From contig SSNU01000328.1 of assembly GCA_012064415.1 (NCBI GenBank), forward strand, positions 1 through 64,000: a stretch of DNA of 64,000 nt, read 5' to 3'. Shown here piece after piece: positions 48,604-60,477 of the stretch. The number at the start of each line of letters is the position of its first letter. The first letter of the stretch is position 1. The notes under the pieces were generated by a model. That model ran no database searches. It was not told the DNA's origin and saw only the letters and a list, made by a program, of their open reading frames with translations. Origin of the DNA: Gyrodactylus bullatarudis. Lineage: Eukaryota; Platyhelminthes; Monogenea; Gyrodactylidea; Gyrodactylidae. The translations under genes were made by a program, and so were the position numbers.

Positions 48604-48958
48604 CTATCTCATGTTCTAGATGCAATACAGAGACGATTTTTAAGACTTACTATGACGACTGACAATAACTTTTACAAAACAAAATTACTTCGAGGCAGAA
48701 GATTATTACCGGTGCATAAACTTAGCGAATAAGAATATAAGATCTCTCTGGAATGCCATTTGCCCCACACGGAACCTAAGGAATAATAACCCCAAGGCCA
48801 ATAATAAATCTTTAAAAATATTATATTTTCTTGACCGACAGTCTAGTTTATTTAATGACATTGTAGCAAAAAATTACCTCTTGATAGAAATTTTTTTTGA
48901 TAATCAGGTAATAAATGCTTATTTATTTATTATTATGCCAATGTAGATTTTACTAAGT
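48604..48958 (+). pseudogene. Non-LTR reverse transcriptase C-terminal remnant
   Basis: LSHVLDAIQRRFLRLTMTTD and KLLRGRRLLPVHKLSE are read in one frame. A +1 shift then leads to LANKNIRSLWNAICP and ILYFLDRQSSLFNDI. The IQRRFLR..L and LLPVHxLxxxR patterns are typical of the end of non-LTR reverse transcriptases. A frameshift and the lack of flanking domains mark it as a relic. Confidence 0.6.
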
Positions 48959-49179
48959 AAATTAATTTTTAATTTATGATACAGAAAAAACTGAGATTTT
49001 CCATTATCTAAACCAATTTCATGAAAATTCAATCTTTAATGGATTAGAATGAAATACGATAATTTCCGTATTGAGTTTCAGAAATAATTCTTCAAACATA
49101 GCTTCTTTAAAAACAAACGTTCCTTTTCGATTTTAAATATTTTACTCATTAGGCCTGGAAAATAAGATTAAAAATTTAA

Positions 49180-49357
49180 CCCTTCCGTAGTGATCACTGA
49201 CGGGTAGAGTACTGCTCAATTTTTTAAAGTATCAAAACTATATTGACGGTCAGTGTACATTGTAGACTGAGTTTCCACATTGATTGTAACACTGAATACT
49301 ATACACCCCCATTTCTATTAAAACTCCCATAAGTAAAAAGGAATTTTACTTTCAAGG
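49180..49357. mobile_element. Short TTAA-flanked MITE
   Basis: TTAA at 49176-49179 and 49358-49361. The ends CCCTTCCG and TTTCAAGGG share only a 5-bp inverted repeat. The internal CCCCCATTTCTATTAAAACTCCCATAAG block recurs near 4012-4040. Confidence 0.55.
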
Positions 49358-49738
49358 GTTAATAACCCGTTGAATACGTTAAAGAGTTGAGCAGTTCTCT
49401 ACTGATGGGAAATATGTCAATTGAAGTGTTGACTATTTTTACCTGATTTTTAGATGAGAATTTAATAAGTAGTAACTAACATTAGTTTTATTGAAAATTA
49501 AAATCTGATTGATGTTTTGCCATTCCAAATGTACGTTTTGTACCCATGGTAAATTTATTACATGATAATTGTCGTGAGGCAATTGTTTTTACACTACCAC
49601 AGATATTTTAATTTATTCAAGCAATAGCAGGAGGTCATTAAAATACTACATGTATACTTTGAAAAAAAGTAACCGGAATCTCTAATCAAATAAAAAATGA
49701 GAACAATAATTTAATTAAGTCATTTATACGAGTTAAAT

Positions 49739-50803
49739 GTTCACGAAAAATTTCCATAAACGTCCGAGAATTCCCTTAAATTTATTATTCAAAAGTTTTA
49801 AAGAACTAAAGCTAGAGTTCACTATATTTACAGAAAAACTCCATACTTTCCTCCAGAAAGTTAAGAAAAAAAATTATTTTTAAAATCCCAACATGGAATA
49901 AGCCAATAAGTTGATAAAAGAAAAAAATCTCCAAAAAGTATTCAATCTGGCCAAAATTAGGCCGATTTTGAATTTCCACTTTGCAATGTTTGATCTCAAA
50001 ATTTTTATTCGTCCCGATGAATTGAAATGGTTAAATACCAACATTTGGGATCAAGATTATACTAAAATTTCAAATTTGGCCAAAGAAGTTGAGAGAAATT
50101 CTAGCTTTACATTAAGTCGCTACATTTTTTTAAAAGATCATCAGTAGTGTCACATTTAAGAAATGATAAATTTCCAAACATTCAATAAAAATTATACATT
50201 ACAATTGTGAAAGAAACGGTAAAAGTTCATGAAATAGAATAAAATTTAAGCTGAAAAACACCAAAACTCTTTAATAAATACAGCAAAAATGAAGAGAAAA
50301 GTGAAAAAGCTCACACAGAGACCGTAAAATCTATTATTTGCAGGCTGAACGATATTTTTCACGATAAAACTAATTCTATCATGCTTCAATATTATTAAAT
50401 GAAATTTACATTCCTCTTCAATTAGGACTTTAAAAGATGATTTCATTAAGAATATTAACTTCCTATACTTTAAATTAACTTCAGAATGTCAATTAACTCT
50501 AATAATAAATTTTTATTTGATAATTTAGATCATTCATATTAATAAATAATTTTGGTGTTTTTTCAGCTTACATAATATTCTTATTTCCATTCATGACCCT
50601 TTTATTCTTTAACTTATACTATTTCTTTGTAAATTGTAAATTATTATTTTTCATTCAAACTTTAATTTTATCATTTTCAAAGAGAGACCACGGATGATCC
50701 TTTGAGAAATGCGCATTTTGTTACATAAATATATTTTGTTACATATTTCTAAATTATGTATTTAAGTGAATTTTCGGACGTTTTTTAACATCTACGTGAA
50801 TCA
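49739..50803. repeat. Foldback repeat family R1, copy 2
   Basis: The left end TTCACGAAAAATTTCCATAAACGTCCGAGAATTCCCTTAA is mirrored on the right by TTAAGTGAATTTTCGGACG...CTACGTGAA. The interior shares AAAAACACCAAAACTC / TTTGGTGTTTTTTCAGCTT and ACTATTTCTTTGTAAATTGTAAATTATTA with copies 1 and 3. A short frame at 49911-50147 has no recognisable domain. Confidence 0.6.
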
Positions 50804-51237
50804 CTCGAAAATAACATTCATATTGAAGCTAATTGATATGGAGATGAGAATTTGCCATTTCGAGAATTAAATTTGACAAAACCACGCTAAATTTCCACTT
50901 CCTCAACTTTTAAAATCAACAATTTTATCTATTTGAAAGATTTGAACCGATAAGATCAATTTTATACAGATGATTCGAATTTAGCCACTGAATATTTGAA
51001 AATTTCATCAATTACAGTTGGTTTACTTTTTAAATTTGAAATACAGCCTTTTTGTCATACTGAATATTTCTACAAAAAATCGGTTTATTTTATATATAGG
51101 AAATATTCTATTCTATAAACTTGACCTTGTCTTCTTTCTCAACATTTTTCCCCTTGTAATAAGCTGTTTCACAAGAATCGGAAATTTCACTGACTTAAGA
51201 CTTCTTAATGATCAATAAAATCAAACAATTGCAATTT

Positions 51238-51329
51238 CTCTCATAGATATTAAAAAGACCTTGACCCTTGATCATCGTAAACCTGGAATTGCACCTCCTC
51301 TCGCCCAGACTTCAAAGTATGCTGATGAC
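51238..51329 (+). pseudogene. Possible reverse transcriptase fragment split by a hAT insertion
   Basis: The plus strand reads DIKKTLTLDHRKPGIAPPLA then QTSKYADD and is cut by the hAT element exactly at the target duplication. The order Asp-rich start, GIAPPLA, YADD recalls reverse transcriptase motifs A, B and C in compressed form. The fragment is short and the call is tentative. Confidence 0.35.
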
Positions 51330-52063
51330 TAGGGTGGAAAATTTGCGATTTTTTCGATTTTTGATATCATAATCAACTGTGCTTTTTAAAAAAAATATCA
51401 AAAATTTAATTCTCCACACCTTTTAGTTTCCTAGATAATTTTGCGATTTTAATCTCAAGTTTCCATTTTTCCCCTTTTTCCAATCCTTTTGTGTCCTCTT
51501 TTGTCTCGGTTTCCCATCTTCTCCTATTAATTTCTTACCTAGGCTCTGTTAAGGCACCATTAAAAATAAATCACGCAGAGATTTCCTCTCAGATTTGAAA
51601 AGGCCCCCAACTCCGTTTACTACAAAATGGGTTGAAGCTATTAAAAACTATTGAATAAAAAATGAAGAATTATAAAACTTCATTAAGGAAAGGAATTGTA
51701 ATCGTGCAGAATCTCGATATAAAGAGGATCCTTTAAAAAGGATACTTGAAAAACCAGCGAAACCGAAAAAAATTCAAAAAATGTAAAAATGGAAGATGAA
51801 AATATTAGTACTGTGGAGTACAATCTTTTGTTGAGTTGGAAGCCGATTTCAGCTTATGTTGAAAGATATTTTTCAAAAATAATGTATTTTCATGATAAGA
51901 ATTAAACATTCAAAAAAGAAACTTGTATTTCGTATGCTAACGCACTGGACTAAAATTTCCCCCCATTTTTCTATTTTCAAAAATAAAATTGCGATTTATT
52001 TGCCATTTTTAAGATATTTTTGCGATATTTTTCAATATTTTATTCCATTTATTTTCCACCCTA
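51330..52063 (+). mobile_element. hAT-superfamily element, internally deleted
   Basis: The ends TAGGGTGGAAAATTTGCGAT and AAATAAATTTTCCACCCTA are inverted repeats. A perfect 8-bp target duplication CTGATGAC flanks the element (51322-51329 and 52064-52071). Inside, VEYNLLLSWKPISAYVERYF then SKIMYFHDKN resembles the C-terminal dimerisation region of hAT transposases (the V-E-R-x-F-S-K motif). The rest of the transposase is missing. Confidence 0.85.
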
Positions 52064-52149
52064 CTGATGACTTATGAATTTTAATAGATTTTAATAATAA
52101 TAATAACTTATTGACAATACATGTGTTAGGTTAAATTTTTTACAAAATA

Positions 52150-52530
52150 TTATTCTTCATTAAACATCTTATTTTTAAGTTCTTTTGTAAATTCATTTAA
52201 ACTCTTATTTCTAATTGTTCTGTTTAATTTTTTGAAAATATTTTTACATTTGTTAAATATGGCAAGTTTTTTAACCTCTCCGAATTCAGGAATATTAGAT
52301 CTTAGACCTGAGCGGTTTGTGCTATATAATATTGGTGACGATTTGATCAGAGATATGCTTTTAACTTCACGCCTTAATCTTAAGTTCTCTTTCGAAAAAC
52401 CCAATTCGTCTTGGAAGAAAGGAGAAAGCTTTCTTCTAAACTTCTTGAATGCTGTATTAGTCTTTTTAGACCAATATTCTCCTTCTGGATTCCATACGGC
52501 TGAGCAATATTCTATGCCAGACCGGTAATA
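52150..52530 (-). pseudogene. Non-LTR reverse transcriptase tail
   Basis: An uninterrupted 126-codon frame reads RSGIEYCSAVWNPEGEYWSK, then KKFRRKLSPFFQDELG and ends KKLAIFNKCKNIFKKLN...FNEE. The xxGLEYxSxVWNP block and the final K-rich FxxxLxxxxF region match the end of non-LTR reverse transcriptases. The 5' part folds back on itself at 52483-52560. Confidence 0.65.
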
Positions 52531-52560
52531 GAATATTGCTCAGCCGTATGGAATCCAGAA
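52483..52560. repeat. Perfect 33-bp inverted repeat with 12-nt loop
   Basis: The arms 52483-52515 and 52528-52560 are exact reverse complements (the left arm includes CCATACGGCTGAGCAATATT). Only the left arm lies within the RT coding frame; the right arm is its antisense copy beyond the loop, so the RT fragment ends in a self-copied hairpin. Confidence 0.85.
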
Positions 52561-52916
52561 ACCTATGAAGATTGAATTAATTAATCGCTAAACTTAACAC
52601 CGTACGAAAAGTAACATCTACATCAGTCAAATAAAGTTTTTGAAAACAAGATTAAAAATACAGAAGTCGAATATTCATAGGATTTCCTGATCACTTTGAA
52701 TAATTATTTATATGTTATCATGATAAGTTCATTGGTGTTGCTTATTCAAATCACAAATAGTCAGGGAAATGTATAAAAACATAATAAAATTCTATCAATC
52801 AAAAAATGTCTCAAAAATGTAAAGAATAAAATAATAAGATCTGTTTTGGTTTCAAATTTTTCGCAGATTTGCAATCTGAGGAGAGATGGAAAATTAATTC
52901 TAATTTTTGTGATTGA

Positions 52917-53427
52917 GGTATTCACGTAAATTTTCAAATACGTCCGAAAATCCACTTAAAATCATATTTGGAAAATTAGAAAGAAGATTATATTAAAGCC
53001 ATATGTACATTTCATAAAGCATCATCAGTGGCAATACTTTAAAAATGATAAAAGTTAAGAATTCATTGAAGATAATAATTTACAAATTATAATTCATAAT
53101 TATGAAAGAAATAGTGAACGTCGTACAGTACAGACGAAATTCTTCATAAATCTATACAAACCAAACTTATGTGTTCAAAAAAACTATTCTTATATGTGAG
53201 CTTTTTCACTTTTCTCTCCACTGTTGCTACTTATTGGAGAGTTTTGGTGTTTTTTTAGCTTGCATTTTATTATTATTTTCTTTGACGTTAACTATTTCTT
53301 TCATAATTTGTAAATTATTATCTTCAATGAATTCTTAACTTTTATCATTTTTAAAGTATTGCCACTGATGATGCTTTATGAAATGTACATATGGCTTTAA
53401 TATAATCTTCTTTCTAATTTTCCAAAT
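52917..53427. repeat. Foldback repeat family R1, copy 3
   Basis: The left part GAAGATTATATTAAAGCCAT, ATGTACATTTCATAAAGCATCATCAGTGGC and AAAAGTTAAGAATTCATTGAAGAT is mirrored nearly perfectly at 53290-53425. The outer left end ATTCACGTAAATTTTC..TACGTCCGAAAATCCACTTA is shared with copy 1. This is the best-preserved copy, with arms of about 190 bp. Confidence 0.7.
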
Positions 53428-53629
53428 TCTAATTTAAGAGGAAGAAATCGAATTTAATCTCATATCATTTTAGAGATTTCAGTGAGCAAATTCGATTCAT
53501 TTGTCCAATGTTGTTTCCAAAAATTCAAAAAGTTTGCATAAAAAATCTTTTATTTTTAAAGCGAGAGTATTTTTCAGGATGGATTTTTCTCGGTTCTTTT
53601 GCCTTTCAATGAAAAGAGGATTAACCTCT

Positions 53630-53914
53630 TTAGAATCTAAAATGAAAAATAAATTTTTGAATGTTGAATGAATTTCGGGATGAAACCAACCTGACTCTCT
53701 TTGGTATGTATTGGAAGAGTTCTAATTTATCCATGTAGTCAATAAAGTCTTTAAGACTACCGATATTGTATGGTATTGGAAGGATGCTTTTTGTCTCACG
53801 TTGTGCCTCTTCAAAATTCTTTTGCGCCAAATATTGAAGTGCCTTTACAGATATTTCACCATTTATTCCCACTAAAAGGGACATGACAAGGCCAAGACCG
53901 ATGAAGAACTGCAT
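53630..53914 (-). CDS. NPY/NPF-like peptide precursor 2
   Basis: Exon 1 is 53914-53691. Exon 2 is just 7 nt (53636-53630), after a 54-nt intron (CAG|GTTGGT, CATTTTAG|A). The intron splits the Arg codon after base two, as in precursor 1 and in NPY/NPF genes. The product is 76 aa: signal peptide MQFFIGLGLVMSLLVGING, then a peptide ending DFIDYMDKLELFQYIPKRVRF. The stop follows Phe directly. The ILPIP proline pair, Asp-[Phe/Tyr], Tyr and terminal Arg-Phe fall at the same positions as in precursor 1 over 32 residues. The known family ends RxRFG. Here there is no Gly, so classical amidation is not possible. If the intron is not removed, the frame continues for 18 residues without similarity. The GTTGGT donor is unusual. 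A possible AATAAA lies at about 53550. Confidence 0.65.
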   Translation of the reverse strand: MQFFIGLGLVMSLLVGINGEISVKALQYLAQKNFEEAQRETKSILPIPYNIGSLKDFIDYMDKLELFQYIPKRVRLVSSRNSFNIQKFIFHFRF

Positions 53915-55487
53915 GTTTTTACGTTTCCAAATTTGAACAATAGGATGATAATTGCAATTATCCCGAATTTATTGTGGATATGAAAACTTATTCCTTGAAT
54001 ATTATTGGTCTGAAGGATTAAGTAACTCAAAGAGAGTATTAAAACTATAGCATGATACAAACAAACAAGATTATACTATGATAGTTATATCATACAGTGG
54101 TAACAAAAGATAGAATTCATCCAAGAACTGATTATTCTTATAAAAAACTATCAAAATTTTTTAGATAATAATTATACTGTAATTGCAAAAACCGAAGTTA
54201 TCCAGAAAAAAATTTATTTATACTCATACATTAAACACTAAAGAAAAAAACCAATTTCGAAAATTTGTACATAATAAAATATCTATTTCTAATTTGATCA
54301 AACGTGATTTATTCATGTGCAATAAATAAACCAATCAGGAAAGAGCAAGGATAAGAATATCAAAAAATGGTAAGTTGGTATTAGCCAATAACTTCTGAAA
54401 TTGAAACAATTTCGTTACCGAGTTATTTAGATTTTGACACAAAAAAATACCGTTATTTTTCAATTTTTTTCGCAAAAATTTTTTCCCGCTTTAATTAGAG
54501 ACATGAACCTCTTGTATACCCATAATTTGGTAACTGTTAGATTCCTCATTTTGTCTTCTATCCAAAAGTGTGACTTCTGTTTCATATTAAGGTTCATTAC
54601 CGAAAAAAAATGAAATTATTGAAGTGATAGTCTGAAATTTTGTGCAAATTTGTGTTTTAGCCAATATCTCAGCTCGTGGGTGCCTTAGCACTATTTTAAG
54701 GTCAGATTCGTGATCAGTGTAAAATTTTGGATCAGAAAAATCTTATCTGAATAAAATATCCTGACCCCCACCACCCGTGTTATTAAGTAAAAGTATAATT
54801 ATGTAATAATTGAGTTGACCGTAAATTCTTTTTCCAATCTGAATCCACTTTCATGTGTTACGGTAGAACAAGGGAATCCCGCCCTCCTACTTTAATATAT
54901 CAAATGGGCATCGCTCCCGTTGATTCACTTTGATCGTTATTGGACATAACCACAGGGATGTCCCTTCGCTCAAGTTATAAAGGAATTCGTGAATCTAGTA
55001 ATATACCTATTGGGTCGAAAAACTTTCCAAAAATTTAGGGCTCAATATCATTATAGTCAGAGCGGGAGGATGAAATAGTGAAATCCTTTGGTTGGTTCTA
55101 TCAGTTTGGAATATCAAGGTAAGAGACCTTGGATCATTATTCTCTTCTAGCATATCAATCTAAATCGGTTGCCAACTCAGACTTTCCCTTTTAACTACTC
55201 CTCTTACATTTTAAAGGTTGAGAACTAATTAAACTTGTTTGGATCATTTGTTCAGCATTCCCAGCCAGTATAAGCTCAAATTGTCATTATCTACTCATTT
55301 TTACCGCTCATCTTAAATCTTATCTCGATTTTACGTTGTAAAAAATAATTAATATCTACCCTAATTCGGATTCAGTAGACCTTGAAATATCCAAAGTGTA
55401 AAAAACCTTTAGCGAACCCCTGTAAAATATCTTCAATGGAGATTCTACATTTTTCAAACACTTACGAATCAGAACAAAGATGAAATA
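53915..55487. other. Intergenic region, nothing recognised
   Basis: The 1.6 kb between the second peptide gene and the composite transposon shows no supported exon. The stretch at 54850-55150 is less AT-rich than average but has no long frame or known motif. Confidence 0.3.
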
Positions 55488-55797
55488 CAGTAGTACCTCC
55501 GTAATAACTGTCAAAAAGTTATCCTTTTCCTCTCTACCCCTCTAAAAAGATTTGTGGAGTATGTAACTACTATAAAGTAGACACGAATGCTCAATTTTGG
55601 ACCTTAATCTTGATTTTGGAGTTTTTAGGCTCATTTGAAAGAGCATTTTTTTCTGATCTAATCTGTTGTGGGTTATGAAAGTGTATTTCGACAGGAACTT
55701 GTTGAAATTTGCTTGTAAAACATCCTAAGCTAGGAGAATAACTTCCATCTTAATATTTTTGATAAATTTTCTTTAGGGTGGGGTATCACAAAATTTC

Positions 55798-56657
55798 AAA
55801 CACACAGGACCCCATCATTTTTATTTTCATTCCTATCTTAGCTTTTAATGAACTTTCTCTAGGGTGGGTTTCCATTGATTTTCAATGGTACTGCAATAGA
55901 ATTGTACATTTGTACACCTCAAAATCAAATAGGGAGGAGTGCAATTCTGTATCAATGTGATGTCGGATAAAAATTTCATCTTGTTTATTATCATCGGCAA
56001 CCTGTGCCTTCTCCATTCTTCTACCATTTCTTTGGCACTCTGGTCAAGGTAACGATATTGAATAAAAGGTAATCTCTTATATTTGTGTGCATTATTATTT
56101 TTTTGCGAAAATGATCTTAGTTCATTTAATTGTACTTCCCATTGTCTTATACAATCAAGACTAACACCCTTCTTATGTGACACGATTTTTCTACTGGTTA
56201 GATCACATTCATCTAGAATTTCGAGTTTTTGCTTGATGGTGTATTCATTTCTGTTAAATATCAAAAATTATAATTTTGATTAAAAAAAACAAACTATCTG
56301 CCTCTTGAATTGAGAATTTTGATCGATGAATTGTCTCATCAGCTCACGGGTAAATTTAACATGATAATTATCAGCCTTGTCCTGCAATTTTTTATGAAGC
56401 ACGTTGAAAGATATAGGTTTATCATGCGTCAGTAAAAAGAGTTTGATTTTATCAAAAAANAAACACACAGGACCCCATCATTTTTATTTTCATTCCTATC
56501 TTAGCTTTTAATGAACTTTCTCTAGGGTGGGTTTCCATTGATTTTCAATGGTACTGCAATAGAATTGTACATTTGTACACCTCAAAATCAAATAGGGAGG
56601 AGTGCAATTCTGTATCAATGTGATGTCGGATAAAAATTTCATCTTGTTTATTATCAT
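55798..56657. repeat. 197-bp direct repeat (55798-55994 and 56461-56657)
   Basis: Both copies run from AAACACACAGGACCCCATCA to TTGTTTATTATCAT without visible differences. The second begins right after the single N at 56460. In addition, 56309-56456 is the reverse complement of 56799-56946. Confidence 0.8.
55999..56264 (-). pseudogene. Pogo-type transposase N-terminal fragment
   Basis: The minus strand from 56264 reads NRNEYTIKQKLEILDECDLT, then SLDCIRQWEVQLNEL and LDQSAKEMVEEWRRHRL. This is a Psq/CENP-B-like helix-turn-helix followed by the start of the second DNA-binding helix set, as in pogo transposases. Coding similarity stops where the 197-bp repeat begins. TTTAACAG before NEYTI may be a splice acceptor. 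Confidence 0.55.
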
Positions 56658-56970
56658 GAAACACGACTTACGACGTGACGTCACTACTCTTGTTAATGAG
56701 GGTAAAACCTCAGCTGAAATTTCATCAATTCTTGGAATAAGTTTGGCACGGGTTAAGTATTTCAGAAGAACTAACGTTGTTAAATCCTCTAATCAAAAGT
56801 TTTTTGATAAAATCAAACTCTTTTTACTGACGCATGATAAACCTATATCTTTCAACGTGCTTCATAAAAAATTGCAGGACAAGGCTGATAATTATCATGT
56901 TAAATTTACCCGTGAGCTGATGAGACAATTCATCGATCAAAATTCTCACAAGATTAAGGTCCAAAATTGA
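56656..56970 (+). pseudogene. Transposase-like HTH fragment ending in the terminal repeat
   Basis: From the ATG at 56656 the 104-residue frame starts MKHDLRRDVTTLVNEGKTSA and EISSILGISLARVKYFRR, a helix-turn-helix like those of Tc1/IS630-type proteins. KLFLLTHDKPISFNVLHKKL and NYHVKFTRELMRQFID follow. An inverted copy of the second part lies at 56309-56456. The frame ends inside the right terminal repeat (HKIKVQN), so no catalytic domain is present. Confidence 0.5.
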
Positions 56971-57075
56971 GCATTCGTGTCTACTTTATAGTAGTTACAT
57001 ACTCCACAAATCTTTTTAGAGGGGTAGAGAGGAAAAGGATAACTTTTTGACAGTTATTACGGAGGTACTACTGTA

Positions 57076-60000
57076 GTATAGTATTCTCATCATGTTTTGC
57101 CATCTTCCACTAGCATAGTAGACACAATGTACAGAGAAAGTTTAAAAAATTAGTTTAATAATTTAACCAATCAGAATGAGTTTAATTTTTTACCTTAAAA
57201 ATTTACGTTGAGACATAAATAAATCCCCCTTTTCACGACTTGCAAAATGAAAACAGTTATCTAGCAGTTTGTTCAACACTTTCTCTCAAAATGACATGCA
57301 AAAGGTATAGATTAACTTTAATGATGAATTACAGAAATTTTATTTTTACATGCTGGATAGATCAACCAATCAGAATCAAAAATTTCTGATGTTTAGTGTA
57401 ATTAATGAGCTCCATGATAATAATGTTAAAAACTGGTGATGATAATTGGAATTAATTAGGAGTGGAATTCCCAATAATAATGAACGAAGTAAAATATCAT
57501 TAAAGTCTGAATGATGACAAAAAAATAAACATAAAATCACAGATTCACAGAATTGAGCAATAAAAGTATTCAGTTTTTGTTTTAAGCATTTGTATTTAAA
57601 GATTTCTAAAGACACATTCGACATATCTTTTATGCACTTTTCTTTACTTAAAATATAGCAACATTCAACGCATTAAATTAAATGACTTTTGTTTCAAATT
57701 TGTAATAAACTTTTCTCCGTTATTATCAGCCTGGTAGTATCAGGGTAGTGTCTATAACCCCAAAAATTAACCTCTATGATAAAACTTGTCTGAAAAGTTC
57801 TCATTAAAATTTTTTATTTAATATTAAGTAGATAATTGAATCACTAATCTATCCGATGATTTAATACTGACCTAAATAAAAATGAATGTATATGGAAAAA
57901 TTACGCTAAAAAATCATGCTAAAAAAGTATGAAAAAGATTGAGTAATTTGAGAAATTTGGTACAAAAGTTATGTCTTATAATTCTATTCCATAATTTTGC
58001 TACTCTGAACTACGATATTCAAATTTCGTTAGTACAACAGTGAAATATGTTCAAAAGTTGAAAAAAAATTACACCTATTGATTAAAAACACCAGTTCATA
58101 GCTGAGCCATCGTGGTCATGTTTTGAAAAAATATGAAGATGATGCCAGTTATTTCACAAATAAGGCCTTTATAAATACGGCTTTTTTGAAAATAAATTGT
58201 ATCAATCATTGGTGTCGGTGTCTTTCAACTATGGTTGGTCAATCCCTGTACTCAAATTAGGAATCTTTTTCGTTTTGTACTAAACTGATGAGGAAGGTTA
58301 GAGAAAGAGGTTGAAGAAGGGAATAATCTTTTTCAAGCCTCTACTCATGTCATGGAAAGGCAACCAAGATAAGATATAAGGTAATTTTTATCTCAAAATT
58401 CTATATTTAACGCTAAAGATATCATCCCTAATTTTAATTATCATTATTGAAGTTAAAGTTAATTAATTATGAATTTTTCATGACCGCTTTAATTTTGACA
58501 TAAAACCTTTAAAGTACGCTAATTTTTAAATTAACCCTTATTATTTTTTCGCACCTTCCTTATAGGTTTAGGACTCAAAAATGATATCATTAATGTTTAA
58601 GTTTGACAATATTATCGTTTAAAAACATGTATTTTGAGGTTAAATGAATTTTTTGGAAGAGGCTTTTCTATACGGAGAATTTAATTGAATTTAAAACGAA
58701 ATAAAATTTGAGATTTAACGAATAAAAAAGAAATTTTTAAGTCTTAAAAATATGTTTCTGGATTTGTTGAAAGTTGATAGTTTTTTAGATTAACTAATTC
58801 TGGGACATGGTAAGTAAGCCAATGAGAAATTTTTTAGCGGGTTTAATCACATTCTGATATGCTGATGACAGAAGGCGTGTAAATCTATCGAATACTGTTT
58901 GGATTTTCCTGGACCATTTATCACATTCGAAATACCTTTCTAGATTTTAGATATTGCTGAATTACAGTTAAGGACAATAGATATTTATTAAACTTGTTAA
59001 TTACAATTCAACTACAGTATTAAATTTATAATTTTAATCAATTTAGTTCATTCGATAAGATTAACTTATGAAAATTATAATCTTATGAGATAGATAGAAG
59101 AATTTTGCCTGTTTTAATGATTCATATTGACATCATAAAATAACATAAATCAATAAATTATTTGAATAAACCCATACTGTCATTACAAAATTCCAACTGA
59201 TGAAAAATTATTTTGAACTTCTACGATTATGACGGATAGAGCTCAATATATTTTCGCAAAAACTGACCAACAATCTAAATGTGATAAATGTCAGTATTTT
59301 GTTGACTGTTATAGGGTGTTGATCCTTGCAAAAGGCCATAATAAATTATTTTAATCTGATAAATTTCGGGTTGCAAATTTTATTCATCAGTATCCTCACG
59401 ACTGGCTTAGGATCAGTTAAAAGGTTCAAGAATATTTTATTCATAAATAAATGAATTTTTGGTATCATTTAATATCACTCGTATAAGAAACCTAAAAATA
59501 CAGATTTTCAATAAAAATATGATCTGGATTTCAAGATCTAATCTCTTGTGATCTGATGAACTGATTTTCTTGCCCTGACTATTCATGAAATCAGTAGTCT
59601 TTTATCTTTCAAATTAGACTATTCGAAGCTCGAATAAACGTATATATTATTCACACCCCTTGACTACATGATCCTAAACCCTGATTTTGATCGGTCGCTT
59701 ACAAGTCGACCTGCATAAAACAGGTTTTTTAGAGTGCCTCTGAAGGGAAACTTTAATGTTCCTATGAAAATGGTACTGGTCTTTCATATACTCTATATGC
59801 TTTTGAACTCTCTAAAACCTCTCTGAACCTCGCAATAAAGCTTTGAAAACTCGTACTTCCAAATTTTACCCTTAAAGACGCGAGTTAAGCGGAGTTAAAA
59901 CTGAATGCACCAGTGAATTCCATGTAAAATTTTGGTGTATTTTCTCGCTATATATTGCGCTTCAATTTCTTCGGAATGGGTGGCCATCGAGTTTCGATAG

Positions 60001-60477
60001 TTTCATGCTGTCGATTTTGATATATTTTTCAAAAATCGATCTCATTATTCGTACCAAATAACAAATTAATCGAAAACTACACATTAAACTAACTCCCAAC
60101 AAACTTGACGAATCATATAAATTTAACTGTTCCATATTTTTCTTAGCTTGACTGTTTCATTCATGATTAATAACTATTGAGAAATGGTAAATTAATTTTT
60201 TCCGTTAGACATGACTGGATACAAAAATAAATAACAATCTGGTAGTAGAAAACATCCCAAAACTGAATGGCGTAGTATATTATTTAGATCAGAAACATTA
60301 GTTCCACTAGCTTTCATAATTACTTGAGTCTAAATTTTGTGTAGTTACTTTGAAGTAGATACACAATATTAACTTACAAATACATTTTGTTTTTCCGCTC
60401 AACCAAAATATATTTTTATTTCAAAACAAAAGCAAAAAGAAACATTTAAATAGGATCTTGAAATTGAAAAAAAGTTT
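57076..60477. other. 3.4 kb without supported genes
   Basis: AT-rich sequence with short unsupported frames. The part near 59880-60040 shares short blocks (GTGGCCATCGAGTTTCG, GATTTTGATAT) with 37840-37925 (GGGGCCATTGAGTTTTG), suggesting another dispersed repeat. Confidence 0.35.

Larger units (their letters stand above)
55488..57073. mobile_element. Pogo-like composite transposon with perfect 125-bp inverted repeats
   Basis: TA borders (55486-55487, 57074-57075) flank inverted repeats starting CAGTAGTACCTCCGTAATAA. The 125-bp arms (55488-55612 and 56949-57073) are identical by eye. CAGT...CTC ends are typical of pogo/Tigger elements. Inside are pieces of transposase on both strands, a 197-bp direct repeat and a second inverted repeat, with an N at 56460. 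The identity of the arms suggests recent insertion, but the interior looks rearranged or misassembled. Confidence 0.75.

Noticed and set aside
49911..50147. 78-codon frame inside R1 repeat copy 2
   Set aside because: Not preserved in the other two copies of the repeat and lacks any domain.
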